Assembly (NCBI GenBank): GCA_903908285.1
Contig: CAIVRH010000046.1
Location: 1 to 64,000 of the forward strand
Length of the DNA stretch: 64,000 nt
DNA from: an uncultured candidate division Zixibacteria bacterium
Lineage (GTDB): Bacteria; Zixibacteria; MSB-5A5; SM1-73
Reading direction: 5' to 3'
Shown: in pieces, positions 8,018 through 17,526 of the stretch
Layout of the letters: every line of letters starts with the position of its first letter
Numbering within the stretch: the first letter of the stretch is position 1
Made by a program: the position numbers and the translations under genes
The notes under the pieces: generated by a model
The model's input: the letters and a program-made list of their open reading frames with translations, nothing else
Told to the model about the DNA's origin: nothing
Databases searched by the model: none

Positions 8018-9448
8018 ATGCAGTACCTAAAAATCATTATATGTGTTATCATCATCTTTTGTCCTATCCATCAGACACAATCAAAGGACAAAGATATAAC
8101 TCCTTTCAAAAACCGGTTTGTGCACAGGTATTTTCCGCTTGAAATCGATACTGACCAGATAGCCAAACCCGTTTTGAAAAGTCCGCTCACCTATCCCGAC
8201 TCTGCCGAAGTCAATTCATTCATTCTTAATACCATGAAGGTTTATCATATTCCGGGGGTAGCCGCTAGCGTGGCAAAACGTGGCCGGATCGTATGGACCG
8301 GCTCCTATGGCTATGCCAATATCGAGAGGAACATCCCGGTGGCGGATACCACCCTGTTCATGCTGGCATCCATCTCCAAAACCTTCACCGGCGCCGCCCT
8401 TATGCAACTTTGGGAAGCCGGCCGGTTCGGGTTGGATGATAATATCAACGACTACCTGCCTTTTGTCGTGTTCAATCCCAATTATCCCGATTCCGTCATC
8501 ACCTTTCGGATGGTTCTCACTCACACCTCCAGCCTCGCGGATAATTGGGATGTGATGTATGCGGTATATGTTTTCGGTGATTCCCCTATTCCCCTAAGCG
8601 AGTATGTGGAGGAATATTTTACGCCGGGAGGAGAATTCTACAGCGCCTCCGCCAATTTCTATGGCTGGGCACCCGGCACTGGTTGGTCCTATTGTAACGA
8701 GGCATTTGCCCTAGCAGGCTACCTGGTCGAAACCATGAGCGGCATACCCTTTGACCAATACTGTCAGGATTCGATCTTCACCCCCTTGGGAATGCACCGG
8801 GCTTCATGGTTTCTGGCGGATTTGGACACTACTAATGTGGCCATGCCTTACAGCTGGAGCGGAAACGCCTACATTCCTCAGGGTTATTACGGGTATGCGG
8901 ATTATCCTGCCGGACAGCTTCGAACCACATCCGTTGAGCTGACCCGTCACCTTATCGCTTTCATGAACAAAGGTTGGATCGACACAACCAGAATACTCGA
9001 CAGCGCCACGGTCGAGGAGATGATCACCATACAGTATCCACAAGTAAACTCCAGCCAGGGGCTGGTCTGGTTTCATAATTATACCGGCGGCAGATGGGTA
9101 TGGAGGCATGGGGGCGGTGATGCGGGAGTAAGCACCCTGGCCAGTTGCTGTTTTGAAGAGAGTTCCGCGGTGGTGGTTTTAACCAACGGGGAATCCCCCT
9201 CCGGCGCCAGCCTGATAACGGACAAGCTCTTTAACTTTGCAGCCGGAATGCCGTTTCATGGAGATGCCAATGGGGATGGAAAAATCGATGTGGGGGATAT
9301 TCTGTTTCTCATCAACTATCTTTTCAAAAAAGGACCTGCACCCCAACCGGTCGGGAACGGTGACGCCAACTGCGACGGCACCAACAGTATCTCCGATGTG
9401 GTTTATTTGATCAACTACCTGTTCTTGTTCGGACCACCACCTTGTTAA
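8018..9448 (+). CDS. Secreted beta-lactamase-family serine hydrolase with C-terminal dockerin
   Basis: A 476-residue protein with a signal peptide (about residues 1-22). The penicillin-binding-protein-like fold of class C beta-lactamases and D-aminopeptidases is shown by S118-I-S-K121 (SxxK, acyl-serine S118), Y225-C-N227 (YxN) and H364-G-G (in place of KTG). Supporting stretches are ILTHTSSL-like VLTHTSSL and FTPLGMHRASW. Such proteins hydrolyse D-amino peptides, esters or amides, and the sequence does not say which. The dockerin occupies about residues 413-476, and its second repeat is slightly degenerate (GTNSISDVVYLIN). The protein therefore joins a catalytic domain to the same tail as its neighbours. 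Confidence 0.85.
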   Translation: MQYLKIIICVIIIFCPIHQTQSKDKDITPFKNRFVHRYFPLEIDTDQIAKPVLKSPLTYPDSAEVNSFILNTMKVYHIPGVAASVAKRGRIVWTGSYGYANIERNIPVADTTLFMLASISKTFTGAALMQLWEAGRFGLDDNINDYLPFVVFNPNYPDSVITFRMVLTHTSSLADNWDVMYAVYVFGDSPIPLSEYVEEYFTPGGEFYSASANFYGWAPGTGWSYCNEAFALAGYLVETMSGIPFDQYCQDSIFTPLGMHRASWFLADLDTTNVAMPYSWSGNAYIPQGYYGYADYPAGQLRTTSVELTRHLIAFMNKGWIDTTRILDSATVEEMITIQYPQVNSSQGLVWFHNYTGGRWVWRHGGGDAGVSTLASCCFEESSAVVVLTNGESPSGASLITDKLFNFAAGMPFHGDANGDGKIDVGDILFLINYLFKKGPAPQPVGNGDANCDGTNSISDVVYLINYLFLFGPPPC

Positions 9449-9457
9449 TGACAGACC

Positions 9458-9504
9458 AAAAATATGAATAATATGGCAGTCAAATTCTAAGGAGGTGTCA
9501 AGTG
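9458..9504 (+). repeat. Leader repeat copy 1
   Basis: An AAATATGAATAATATGGCAG segment followed by GGAGGTGTCAAGTG, which carries the ribosome binding site and GTG start of the first tandem paralogue. Near-identical copies lie at 10459-10505 and 15430-15467. Confidence 0.8.
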
Positions 9505-10449
9505 AAAAGAAGCTGTTTGGTTTTTATGGCTTTGTTTTTTCTGGCATATGGCACTACCGTATTCGGAGTTTGTCCGGCGGATTCGATGGACCGTGGCTTG
9601 TGCGACACCATGTATATTGACCCCTGGGCAGCAGACACGCTCCAGTCCGGAAGTGGACCTTACTTTGTCCGGGTTCCCATCTTTGTAACCACGGATGTGG
9701 TTGACCGATGTGATTCCATTGAAGGCATTTGTATTCCTTTGTGCTATACCCATACCAATGCTGCCAAGTACTGTAGTTTGAGTTACTACTACAATAATTA
9801 CACCAGCTTTACCAATCCCCTGAGCATTTTCCGTCACTTAATATCTGATGGGGACACTATCCGCAACTGGATGATGGATCTCTACGAGGAAGGAAATGGG
9901 GAAGAGTGGAATATGGTGATCTTAAACTTGGCTAGTGATACCGTTCAAAATTACCCATATGGAACTGCACCAGCTCATTATTGGCTTGCGTTAGCACCCG
10001 CTAGCCCTGAGGATCATTGGTTCGAATCAGGAAGCAGGATCCTTCTGGCTACTATAACCTTTAAGTTAGAAGATACTATGAGCATTTGCATGGACACATG
10101 CTTCTGGCCTCCAAGCAGCAATTTAGGGTGGTGGGTCTCTGAATTTTTGCCGGAAGGAGGGTGCGGAACTACCTTTGGCAAAGTCCCTCGGCTGGGGTCG
10201 CCCCATCAAACTTCTTACCAGACCTGTTTTAACTTTCACCGCGAGGAATTCCTATGCGGTGATGTCAACCAAGACGCTATTGTAGATATAGGCGACGTGG
10301 TTTATCTAATCAACTACCTGTTCAAGAATGGGATTGCTCCCAATCCTATCCAATCCGGTGATGTCAACGGTGACTCGGTGGTGGATGTGGGGGATGTGGT
10401 ATATCTGATCAACTATCTTTTCAAATCAGGACCACCGCCGGCTTGTTAG
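9502..10449 (+). CDS. Secreted dockerin protein with cohesin-like beta-sandwich, tandem paralogue 1
   Basis: A 315-residue protein. The GTG start is set by GGAGG six bases upstream. A signal peptide (MKRSCLVFMALFFLAYGTTVFG) precedes a domain of about 210 residues beginning YFVRVPIFVTTDVVDRCDSI and containing ILLATITFKLEDTMSICMD. This layout, an opening edge strand, a pl-cY strand and a late LATITF strand, resembles the cohesin/CBM2-3 type beta-sandwich. That resemblance is inference and no family could be assigned. Six or more cysteines suggest disulfides. The C-terminal dockerin is GDVNQDAIVDIGDVVYL plus GDVNGDSVVDVGDVVYL. The gene has a tandem copy immediately downstream. Function is unknown. 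Confidence 0.75.
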   Translation: MKRSCLVFMALFFLAYGTTVFGVCPADSMDRGLCDTMYIDPWAADTLQSGSGPYFVRVPIFVTTDVVDRCDSIEGICIPLCYTHTNAAKYCSLSYYYNNYTSFTNPLSIFRHLISDGDTIRNWMMDLYEEGNGEEWNMVILNLASDTVQNYPYGTAPAHYWLALAPASPEDHWFESGSRILLATITFKLEDTMSICMDTCFWPPSSNLGWWVSEFLPEGGCGTTFGKVPRLGSPHQTSYQTCFNFHREEFLCGDVNQDAIVDIGDVVYLINYLFKNGIAPNPIQSGDVNGDSVVDVGDVVYLINYLFKSGPPPAC

Positions 10450-10458
10450 TAATAAACC

Positions 10459-10505
10459 CAAAATATGAATAATATGGCAGTCAAATCCTGAGGAGGTGTC
10501 AAGTG
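10459..10505 (+). repeat. Leader repeat copy 2
   Basis: The same element as at 9458-9504, carrying the GGAGG site and GTG start of the second paralogue. Only a few bases differ. Confidence 0.8.
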
Positions 10506-11450
10506 AAAAGATGCTGTTTGGTTTTTATGGCTTTGTTTTTTCTGGCATATGGCACCACCGTATTTGGAGTTTGTCCGGAGGATCCGTTTGATCGAGGTTT
10601 GTGCGACACCATGTATATTGACCCCTGGGCGGCAGACACGCTGCAGTACGGAAGTGGACCTTACTTTGTCCGGGTTCCCATCTTTGTAACCGCGGATGTG
10701 TTCGACAAATGTGATTCTATTTTAGGCTTTGTAATTCCTTTGTGCTATACTCATACCAATGCTGCAAAGTACTGTAGTCTAACTTACTACTATAATAATT
10801 TCACCAGCTTTATCAATCCCCAGAGTATTTTCCGTCACTTAATATCTGACGGAGACACTATCCGCAACTGGATGATGGATCTCTATGAAGAAGGAAATGG
10901 GGAAGAGTGGAATGCGGTGTACTTAGAATTGGCTAGTGATTCTTCTCAATATTACCAATATGGAATTGTACCTGCCCATTTTTGGCTTGCGTTATTACCC
11001 TCCGGCTCTGAGGATCGGTGGTTCGGATCAGGGAATAGAATCCTTCTGGCAACCATAACCTTTAAGATAGAAGATACAATGAGCATCTGCTTTGACACAT
11101 GCTTCTGGCCTCCAGGCAGCAGTTTAGGGTGGAGTGTCATAGAAATATTGCCGGGAGGAGAGTGCGGGCTTTCATATAGCAAAATCCCGCGGCTGGGGTC
11201 GCCCCATCAAACATCTTACCAGGTCTGTTTCAACCTTCACCATGCCGCTTTTCTATGCGGCGATGTTAACGCAGACGCTATAGTGGATATTGGCGACGTG
11301 GTTTATCTAATCAACTACCTGTTCAAGAATGGGATTGCTCCCCATCCTATCCAGTCCGGTGATGTCAACGGTGACTCGGTGGTGGATGTGGGGGATGTGG
11401 TATATCTGATCAACTATCTTTTCAAAAACGGACCCAAACCTTGCGAGTAA
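10503..11450 (+). CDS. Secreted dockerin protein with cohesin-like beta-sandwich, tandem paralogue 2
   Basis: A 315-residue tandem duplicate of the preceding gene, with the same length, GTG start, signal peptide and domain order. Most of the sequence is identical; differences cluster in exposed-looking stretches (FDKCDSILGFVIPL versus VDRCDSIEGICIPL). The dockerin is almost unchanged and ends KNGPKPCE instead of SGPPPAC. Retention of two full-length copies with an intact tail argues that both are used. Function is unknown. Candidate roles are a scaffold or a matrix subunit, which is inference from its secretion and lack of catalytic motifs. Confidence 0.75.
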   Translation: MKRCCLVFMALFFLAYGTTVFGVCPEDPFDRGLCDTMYIDPWAADTLQYGSGPYFVRVPIFVTADVFDKCDSILGFVIPLCYTHTNAAKYCSLTYYYNNFTSFINPQSIFRHLISDGDTIRNWMMDLYEEGNGEEWNAVYLELASDSSQYYQYGIVPAHFWLALLPSGSEDRWFGSGNRILLATITFKIEDTMSICFDTCFWPPGSSLGWSVIEILPGGECGLSYSKIPRLGSPHQTSYQVCFNLHHAAFLCGDVNADAIVDIGDVVYLINYLFKNGIAPHPIQSGDVNGDSVVDVGDVVYLINYLFKNGPKPCE

Positions 11451-11551
11451 GCTCATGATAGAAGACTATGAAGTGCGGGTGATGAAATAAAATATGATTT
11501 AAATTTTGCACCTGATTAATTTTAATGGTCTTATAGAACGGAGGTTGTAAA

Positions 11552-14500
11552 ATGTTTAGAAGGATGCTTGTTTTTATCGTTTTCGTATTGTTGGCGTGGG
11601 TGAATGTCGAAGCCCAACAAGATAATTCCCTGGAAATTTCCAGGCTGAAAAAAATTATCGCCGAATGCAAGGACCCTTTAAAGGTCCCGCCGGGAATCTT
11701 CAAACAGATCAAAATCCTGCAAGGGGTGGAACCCCGTCCGGATTACAAGGAACTCAGAAATATAACCAATCAGGGACTGGTGCATGTGTTCATCGATTCG
11801 GTAGTCTACCCCGAAATCCAGACGAACTTCGATCAATTCATCTCCGATCTCCAAGCAGACAGCTTCACAGTCCTGGTAACCCGGGTTTGGAGCCAGACAC
11901 CACAGGTTATCCGGGCAACTCTGCAGTCGGAATATGCTTCCGGATTGGTGGGGGTTATTCTGGTGGGGGACGTTCCTGCCGCCTGGATGGAAACCTATCC
12001 TCCCGACAACTCCTATACCTCCCATTTTCCCACAGACTATTACTATATGGATATGAACGGAACCTGGAGCGATTATGATGCAGACGGCTTCTATGACAAT
12101 CTCTCCGGCGATCTCTATCCGGAGATCTGGGCCGGAAGAATCACCCCGACCAATTGCCTCTTCGGGGATGAGGTGAAACTGCTGAATCAGTATTTTGTCA
12201 AGAATCATGCTTATCGGACCGGAAACCTGTCTCTTCCCGATAGAGCCTTGGGATACCTGGAATTGACCTGGTATCCTGAAGTTGAAACCTACCTCGGCTG
12301 GGTCTACAATAACGTAAATTTTATTGACGATGAGAATACCACCACTGCTTTAAACTATAAGTATATGCTGCAGCAGGGATACGAATGGGTTCATCTTCTG
12401 GCTCACTCTTCCCCCTGGGGGAGCACTTTCTTTTTGCAGAACGAAACCTATGGAGGGGGAAGCGTCTTCAACTACGAGATGCCCCTGGTGAATCCCCAAG
12501 CCAACTTCGTCCTTTTGAATGCTTGTTCCAACGCCAAATACACCGAGACCAACAACCTGGGACAATCCTATCTTTTCGGAAGCGATTATGTCCTGGCGGT
12601 AATAGGCGAAACCCGAATCATGTACGGGGATAATTTTGAAAACCTGTATGCCAGTTTGGGCAACGGAAAGAACCTGGGCGAATCATTCTTGGACTGGATC
12701 TGGTACACTTATGACTGGTTCTGGGGATGCAACATATTCGGAGATCCCACCTTAAAACCACATGGAAACGGAAATCCGCTCAAAATTGCCGGATTTTCAC
12801 CCACCCCTGCAAGCCGGGGCGCTGCTGATTGGGACACCTCACCCATCAACATCTCACCCTTCACCGACGGGAATCCTTCTGCCTGTGTGGATCATTCAGG
12901 CAATATCTGGGCATCCTGGAACGCAGGGAGGGATGTGCGGTCCAATCTTTGGACCAGTCGTTATAACGGTATCTCCTGGACAACACCCCAGGAAGTTGCT
13001 TTTCACGTCGATTGGGATTTTCATCCCTCCATGGTGACCGACCGTTCGGGAAAGGTGTGGATTTTCTGGCAGAGTTATCGCGGGGTGGAGAATTATATAG
13101 ATGGATGGGATATCTATGGAGTTTACAATAATGGTGTCTCCTGGTCCAGCCCAATTCAGATTACCACGGCTAACCCGTATGACGTGGAGCCAAAATCAGC
13201 GGTGGACAGTTCCGGAAAGGTTTGGGTGGTGTGGAGAGCCGAAAGAAAACCGGATTCGGACATCATGTACAGTTATTATAACGGTACAACCTGGTCGTCC
13301 AATGCTTATGTAACTTCCTCAACTTATGAGGAGCGGGACCCGGTGATAACCGTGGCTAAAGATGGGAAGGTTTGGGTGGTGTGGTTTGCCAAAAAGAACG
13401 GAAACTGGGATTTGTATGCCAAGTATTACGGTAGTGGCATCTGGTCCCCGGAAATTCGATTGACGGATGATCCGGGTTACGATCTGCAGCCTTCGGTCAC
13501 CGCCGACTCCTCTGGCCGGGTTTGGGTTATCTGGCGTTCCAACCGGAATGGAAATTTAGACATTTATGCCAAGTATTATAATGGAACAAGCTGGTCTCCT
13601 GACGTTCCGGTGACCACTAATGCTGGAGATAATCTTTGCCCCAGCGTAGCTTATAACAACGGGAATAAGATACTGGTAACCTGGCAGAGCAACCAGGATG
13701 GTGATTGGAATATCTATCAGAGCACCTATAATGGCGTCTGGTCAAACCCCTCGCCGGTAACCTCTGATCCGGGCAATCAAATCCTGCCGGTGGCAGTATA
13801 TGATGGCAACAACCATTTTGGCTCGGTATTCCAGGGCGATCAGGAAGTAAACTGGAATATTTATTACAGTCATTCCTCAGCACAATGGTTTGCACCAGCA
13901 GTTAACTATGCAACCGGGGATAGTCCTAATTCTATTTTTTGTGCGGATTTAGATGGAGACGGTAATTTGGACTTAGCTGTTGCTAATTACTATAGCAGCA
14001 ACCTATCCGTCTTAATGAACAATGGAAATGGAATATTTCAACCTCCAGTTAATTATGCTGCCGGAGAAAATCCAACTTCTGTTTTCTGTGCGGACTTAGA
14101 TGGGGATGTCGATTTGGATTTAGTGGTGGTAAATGCGAACAGCGGAAGAGTTTCAGTTTTGAAGAACAATGGGGATGGGACATTTCAAAGCGCCTACAGC
14201 ATTGTTGTTGAATCTAATCCTACTTCCGTTTTTTGTGCAGATTTGGATGGGGATTGCGACTTGGATTTGGTTGTGACTGATCTACAACACGGCAATGTAT
14301 CCGTCTTAGAAAATAGCGGGGATGGGACTTTTCAGAGCCCGGTCAACTATATTACCGGGTTTAGTCCTAATTCTGTTTTTTGTGCAGATTTGGATGGAGA
14401 TATGCACTCAGATATAGCTGTGGCTAGTTATGGAAGCTCTTGTGTTTCTATTCTTAAAAACAACGGTGACGGTACGTTTCAAAATACGGTCAACTATGAT

Positions 14501-15418
14501 GTAGAAGGTGGACCTTATTCTATATACTGCGCGGATTTAGATGGGGATGGTGATATGGACGTAACCGTGGCAGATTTTGCTAGTAACAATATCTCCATTC
14601 TCAAGAACAACGGTGACGGCACCTTTGCCGAAGCAATCAACTATCAGGTCGGAGATGGTCCTCATTCTGTTTTCTGCGCGGACTTGGATGGGGATGCTGA
14701 TCTGGATATAGCGGTAGCAGACTATTATATAAACAATGTCTCTATTTTGAAAAACAATGGAGACGGAACTTTCCAAACAGCGGTTAATTTCGTGACGCAA
14801 GATCCTCCTTATTCTCTTTCCTGTGCGGATCTGGATGAAGATGGTGATATCGATTGGGTTGTGACAAACAATATGAGCGACAGCATTTCAATCTTCATGA
14901 ATTTAATGCAGTCCCCTGGTAACTCACTGCCCTATTCCTTCTCGCTACTCTTACCAGTAAACGACGACACGACCTCAAGTATAATCAACTTTGACTGGGC
15001 CAGCACACAAGACGTCAATTTGAGCGATCAGATCAGGTACGACCTTTACTTGAGCACCACCCCGAATTTCAAACCTGATTCAACCACCGTATTTGACAGC
15101 TTGGTATGCAGCCAGCTTATCGACACTTTACACGTTGGCAGGTATTACTGGAAGGTTAAAGCGTACGACAACTGGGGCGCGGAAAGATGGTCCAACCAAA
15201 CCAGGCACTTTGTCTACTTCATCCGGGGCGATGTTAATATGGACGGGACCATGGATGTTGGTGACGTGGTCTATTTGATAAACTACCTTTTCAAAAGCGG
15301 AACTGCTCCCGATCCTTTGGCGGTCGGAAACACCAATTGTGACGGCGTGGTTGATATAGGGGACGTAGTGTATCTGATCAACTATTTATTTAGAGCCGGA
15401 CCACCGCCAGCTTGCTAG
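11552..15418 (+). CDS. Giant C25-like peptidase with BNR-like and VCBS/FG-GAP propellers and dockerin
   Basis: A 1288-residue secreted protein with a GGAGG site before ATG 11552 and a signal peptide to about residue 22. Residues 75-430 resemble the gingipain (C25) catalytic domain: VGVILVGDVPAAWM, DLYPEIWAGRI, then His285 in VHLLAHSSPWG and Cys325 in FVLLNACSNA, which would form the His/Cys dyad. Residues about 430-770 hold BNR/sialidase-like repeats (SGKVWVVWRAERKPDSD, SGRVWVIWRSNRNGN). Residues about 780-1105 are at least six VCBS/FG-GAP repeats (SVFCADLDGDGNLDLAVANY pattern). An Ig-like segment and a dockerin (GDVNMDGTMDVGDVVYL, GVVDIGDVVYL) close the protein. The propellers probably bind substrate or calcium. 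Catalysis is inferred from the dyad only. Confidence 0.8.
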   Translation: MFRRMLVFIVFVLLAWVNVEAQQDNSLEISRLKKIIAECKDPLKVPPGIFKQIKILQGVEPRPDYKELRNITNQGLVHVFIDSVVYPEIQTNFDQFISDLQADSFTVLVTRVWSQTPQVIRATLQSEYASGLVGVILVGDVPAAWMETYPPDNSYTSHFPTDYYYMDMNGTWSDYDADGFYDNLSGDLYPEIWAGRITPTNCLFGDEVKLLNQYFVKNHAYRTGNLSLPDRALGYLELTWYPEVETYLGWVYNNVNFIDDENTTTALNYKYMLQQGYEWVHLLAHSSPWGSTFFLQNETYGGGSVFNYEMPLVNPQANFVLLNACSNAKYTETNNLGQSYLFGSDYVLAVIGETRIMYGDNFENLYASLGNGKNLGESFLDWIWYTYDWFWGCNIFGDPTLKPHGNGNPLKIAGFSPTPASRGAADWDTSPINISPFTDGNPSACVDHSGNIWASWNAGRDVRSNLWTSRYNGISWTTPQEVAFHVDWDFHPSMVTDRSGKVWIFWQSYRGVENYIDGWDIYGVYNNGVSWSSPIQITTANPYDVEPKSAVDSSGKVWVVWRAERKPDSDIMYSYYNGTTWSSNAYVTSSTYEERDPVITVAKDGKVWVVWFAKKNGNWDLYAKYYGSGIWSPEIRLTDDPGYDLQPSVTADSSGRVWVIWRSNRNGNLDIYAKYYNGTSWSPDVPVTTNAGDNLCPSVAYNNGNKILVTWQSNQDGDWNIYQSTYNGVWSNPSPVTSDPGNQILPVAVYDGNNHFGSVFQGDQEVNWNIYYSHSSAQWFAPAVNYATGDSPNSIFCADLDGDGNLDLAVANYYSSNLSVLMNNGNGIFQPPVNYAAGENPTSVFCADLDGDVDLDLVVVNANSGRVSVLKNNGDGTFQSAYSIVVESNPTSVFCADLDGDCDLDLVVTDLQHGNVSVLENSGDGTFQSPVNYITGFSPNSVFCADLDGDMHSDIAVASYGSSCVSILKNNGDGTFQNTVNYDVEGGPYSIYCADLDGDGDMDVTVADFASNNISILKNNGDGTFAEAINYQVGDGPHSVFCADLDGDADLDIAVADYYINNVSILKNNGDGTFQTAVNFVTQDPPYSLSCADLDEDGDIDWVVTNNMSDSISIFMNLMQSPGNSLPYSFSLLLPVNDDTTSSIINFDWASTQDVNLSDQIRYDLYLSTTPNFKPDSTTVFDSLVCSQLIDTLHVGRYYWKVKAYDNWGAERWSNQTRHFVYFIRGDVNMDGTMDVGDVVYLINYLFKSGTAPDPLAVGNTNCDGVVDIGDVVYLINYLFRAGPPPAC

Positions 15419-15429
15419 TGCCAAATCAG

Positions 15430-15467
15430 AAATATGAATTATATGGCAGTCAAATCCTAAGAGGTAT
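15430..15467 (+). repeat. Leader repeat copy 3, not followed by a paralogue
   Basis: AATATGAATTATATGGCAG, then CAAATCCTAAGAGG, matches the leaders of the two tandem paralogues, but no dockerin-protein start codon follows. It looks like a relic of a lost third copy or of a recombination junction. Confidence 0.7.
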
Positions 15468-15537
15468 CGATTATTAAGGATCTTTTCATCAAAAATACTG
15501 CCGGTTGAGCTACTGTTAGAGTATTGTATTTTTTTTC

Positions 15538-15564
15538 TTGACATATTTTATTTCTGGCTATATT
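15538..15564 (+). promoter_or_regulatory. Sigma-70-type promoter upstream of the Big_5 lipoprotein gene
   Basis: TTGACA, a 15-base spacer (slightly short) and TATATT. It would leave about 180 bases of leader before the ATG at 15754. Confidence 0.4.
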
Positions 15565-15753
15565 AACAGTGAACAATTTCTGTTAGAATGCTCTAATTCC
15601 ATGATCGATAATAAGAACCCATCGATCTGAGTATAGCTGGTTGTTCATGCGTAAGATGAATAATTACGCTCATAAGCAAAAATAAGATAGTTAGAAAAAT
15701 GATGAACCTTTGAAATCAACCGGCCCAAAGCCAAAATCTCGAGGTAATTGACC

Positions 15754-17331
15754 ATGAAAAGACTCTTGCTCTTCGGCGCTATATTTTCGCTTTTGATTCT
15801 GAACTGTACCAAAAAGACCACCACCAACAATAATTACTATTCCACTGGGGGAGGAGGAGCCATCGTTGGGATTGTGTCTCCTGCCGAATCGAACGCGAAG
15901 GTCACCGTCTATATGGGAATCGAAATAGCATCGACTACTATCGACACGATAGGCTATTTCAAACTTTCCGGGCTGTCTGCGGGTAACTACTCGCTTCTGG
16001 TGCAAGCTCAAGGATACAATGATTATACCTATCCATATATAAATGTAACCGAAGGAACAACAGCCCTGCATGATACGGTTTTCCTTACTTCGATACACGA
16101 TTTAATTCGCTCGGTTATGCCAAGCGATGGAGCCGAGGGAGTAGGACTCAGCCAGTCAATCGTGATAAACTTTCGCAGAAAGATGGATAACGAAAGCGCT
16201 GAAAAAGCCTTTACCCTTGTCCCGCCGATGGAAGGTAAGTTTTCGTGGTATGAATATCCCAACTACGGGCAATTTGAATTGATATTTACACCAGCAGACA
16301 ACTGGGCGGCTAGTACACTCTATGAGATGATCATCGATACCACTGCCTCAGACACCGCCGGGATAAAACCATCTGAACCGTACCGGATTTCTTTCACCAC
16401 CGAGCTAATTAGAATAACATCAACCAGCCCGAGAGATAAAGAAGCCCTGGTTTCTCCAAGCACTTACATATATGTCTATTTCAATACCTCTATGGATGCA
16501 GAATCTGTAAACTCAGCCTTCAAGATGGTAGATTCTGAGCTTAAAGATGTGACGGGAAGGTTTACTTGGTATGATCCGCAGGCCATGTACTTTTTTCCAG
16601 ACCCGTCTCTAGGTGACAATGAGACCTATACTGTTACAATAGATACCACTGCAAAAGACAACAAAGGTGCAAGATTATCGGTAGCCTATCAGTTTTCCTT
16701 CACTACTGAGTCTACGAATATTGATTATACCGATCCCCACGATGATGAAACGTGGGTTGCCCCTAAAACTTCAATATGGATTCAGTTCAACACTGATATG
16801 GATAGGGAATCGTTGATTTCAGCGTTCCAGATGGTAGATTCGGAACTCAATGAGGTGAAGGGGGAGTTTAGCTGGAATAGTTTGCGGTATCTGACGTTTC
16901 GTCCGAATAATGCCCTGACCGTCAATGAAACCTTTAGTGTTACCATCGATACCACTGCGTCAAACACTAAAGGATCAAAATTGTCTGAGCCCTACCAGTT
17001 CTCTTTTACCACACAACCTCTCACAATAGTGGCTACCCGACCGGCGAATCGAGAGACCTGGGTTTCACAAGGAGATAGAGTTTCAATCGCTTTTAACACC
17101 GATATGGATGCGGAATCGGTAATTTCAGCCTTTGAAATGGTGGATTCCCACTCGGAGCACGTAACCGGGGAGTTTACCTGGTCTGACTTGACCACGGTGA
17201 GCTTCCGTCCGGATTTGATTCTGACTTCCAATGAAATTTATACCGTGACTATCGATACCACCGCAAAAGATACGAACGGCACCTCTCTGGAGAATGCTTA
17301 TACCTTCTGGTTCAAAACTCGCTCGGAGTGA
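15754..17331 (+). CDS. Lipoprotein with a carboxypeptidase-regulatory-like domain and four Big_5 domains
   Basis: A 525-residue protein. I choose ATG 15754 (GAGG nine bases upstream) over an in-frame TTG six bases before it. The N-terminus MKRLLLFGAIFSLLILNC ends in a lipobox-like LILNC, although Asn before Cys is unusual. An Asn/Thr-rich linker leads to a carboxypeptidase-regulatory-like domain (GAIVGIVSP to GYNDYTYPYINV), then four Big_5 (SbsA Ig-like) modules. Each Big_5 module carries an FNTDMDAESV-type strand and a TYTVTIDTTAKD motif. A shorter paralogue with two modules lies at 30269. It is probably an outer-surface structural lipoprotein, and nothing suggests catalysis. Confidence 0.75.
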   Translation: MKRLLLFGAIFSLLILNCTKKTTTNNNYYSTGGGGAIVGIVSPAESNAKVTVYMGIEIASTTIDTIGYFKLSGLSAGNYSLLVQAQGYNDYTYPYINVTEGTTALHDTVFLTSIHDLIRSVMPSDGAEGVGLSQSIVINFRRKMDNESAEKAFTLVPPMEGKFSWYEYPNYGQFELIFTPADNWAASTLYEMIIDTTASDTAGIKPSEPYRISFTTELIRITSTSPRDKEALVSPSTYIYVYFNTSMDAESVNSAFKMVDSELKDVTGRFTWYDPQAMYFFPDPSLGDNETYTVTIDTTAKDNKGARLSVAYQFSFTTESTNIDYTDPHDDETWVAPKTSIWIQFNTDMDRESLISAFQMVDSELNEVKGEFSWNSLRYLTFRPNNALTVNETFSVTIDTTASNTKGSKLSEPYQFSFTTQPLTIVATRPANRETWVSQGDRVSIAFNTDMDAESVISAFEMVDSHSEHVTGEFTWSDLTTVSFRPDLILTSNEIYTVTIDTTAKDTNGTSLENAYTFWFKTRSE

Positions 17332-17526
17332 TTTAGGAAACCTAAAATCGAAAACGGGAGTTTTTTATAATCCGACCAAGGATGAAGCCGGAATCTACCG
17401 TTGATTTTTTCTGTTTTCCATCGGAGCTCTTCACCGACAGCTAATTCAAATCGATAGCAAAAGTGACGCAGGTTAAAATATAAACTGCGCTACCTATTAG
17501 TTATTACTTGATGTAGTTTTAATCAC

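Larger units (their letters stand above)
15419..15753. other. Spacer with an orphan leader repeat and a promoter
   Basis: It contains the third leader copy (15430-15467), the promoter at 15538-15564 and a perfect GATCGAT/ATCGATC hairpin at 15603-15627 in the leader of the next gene. No gene is supported. Confidence 0.55.
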
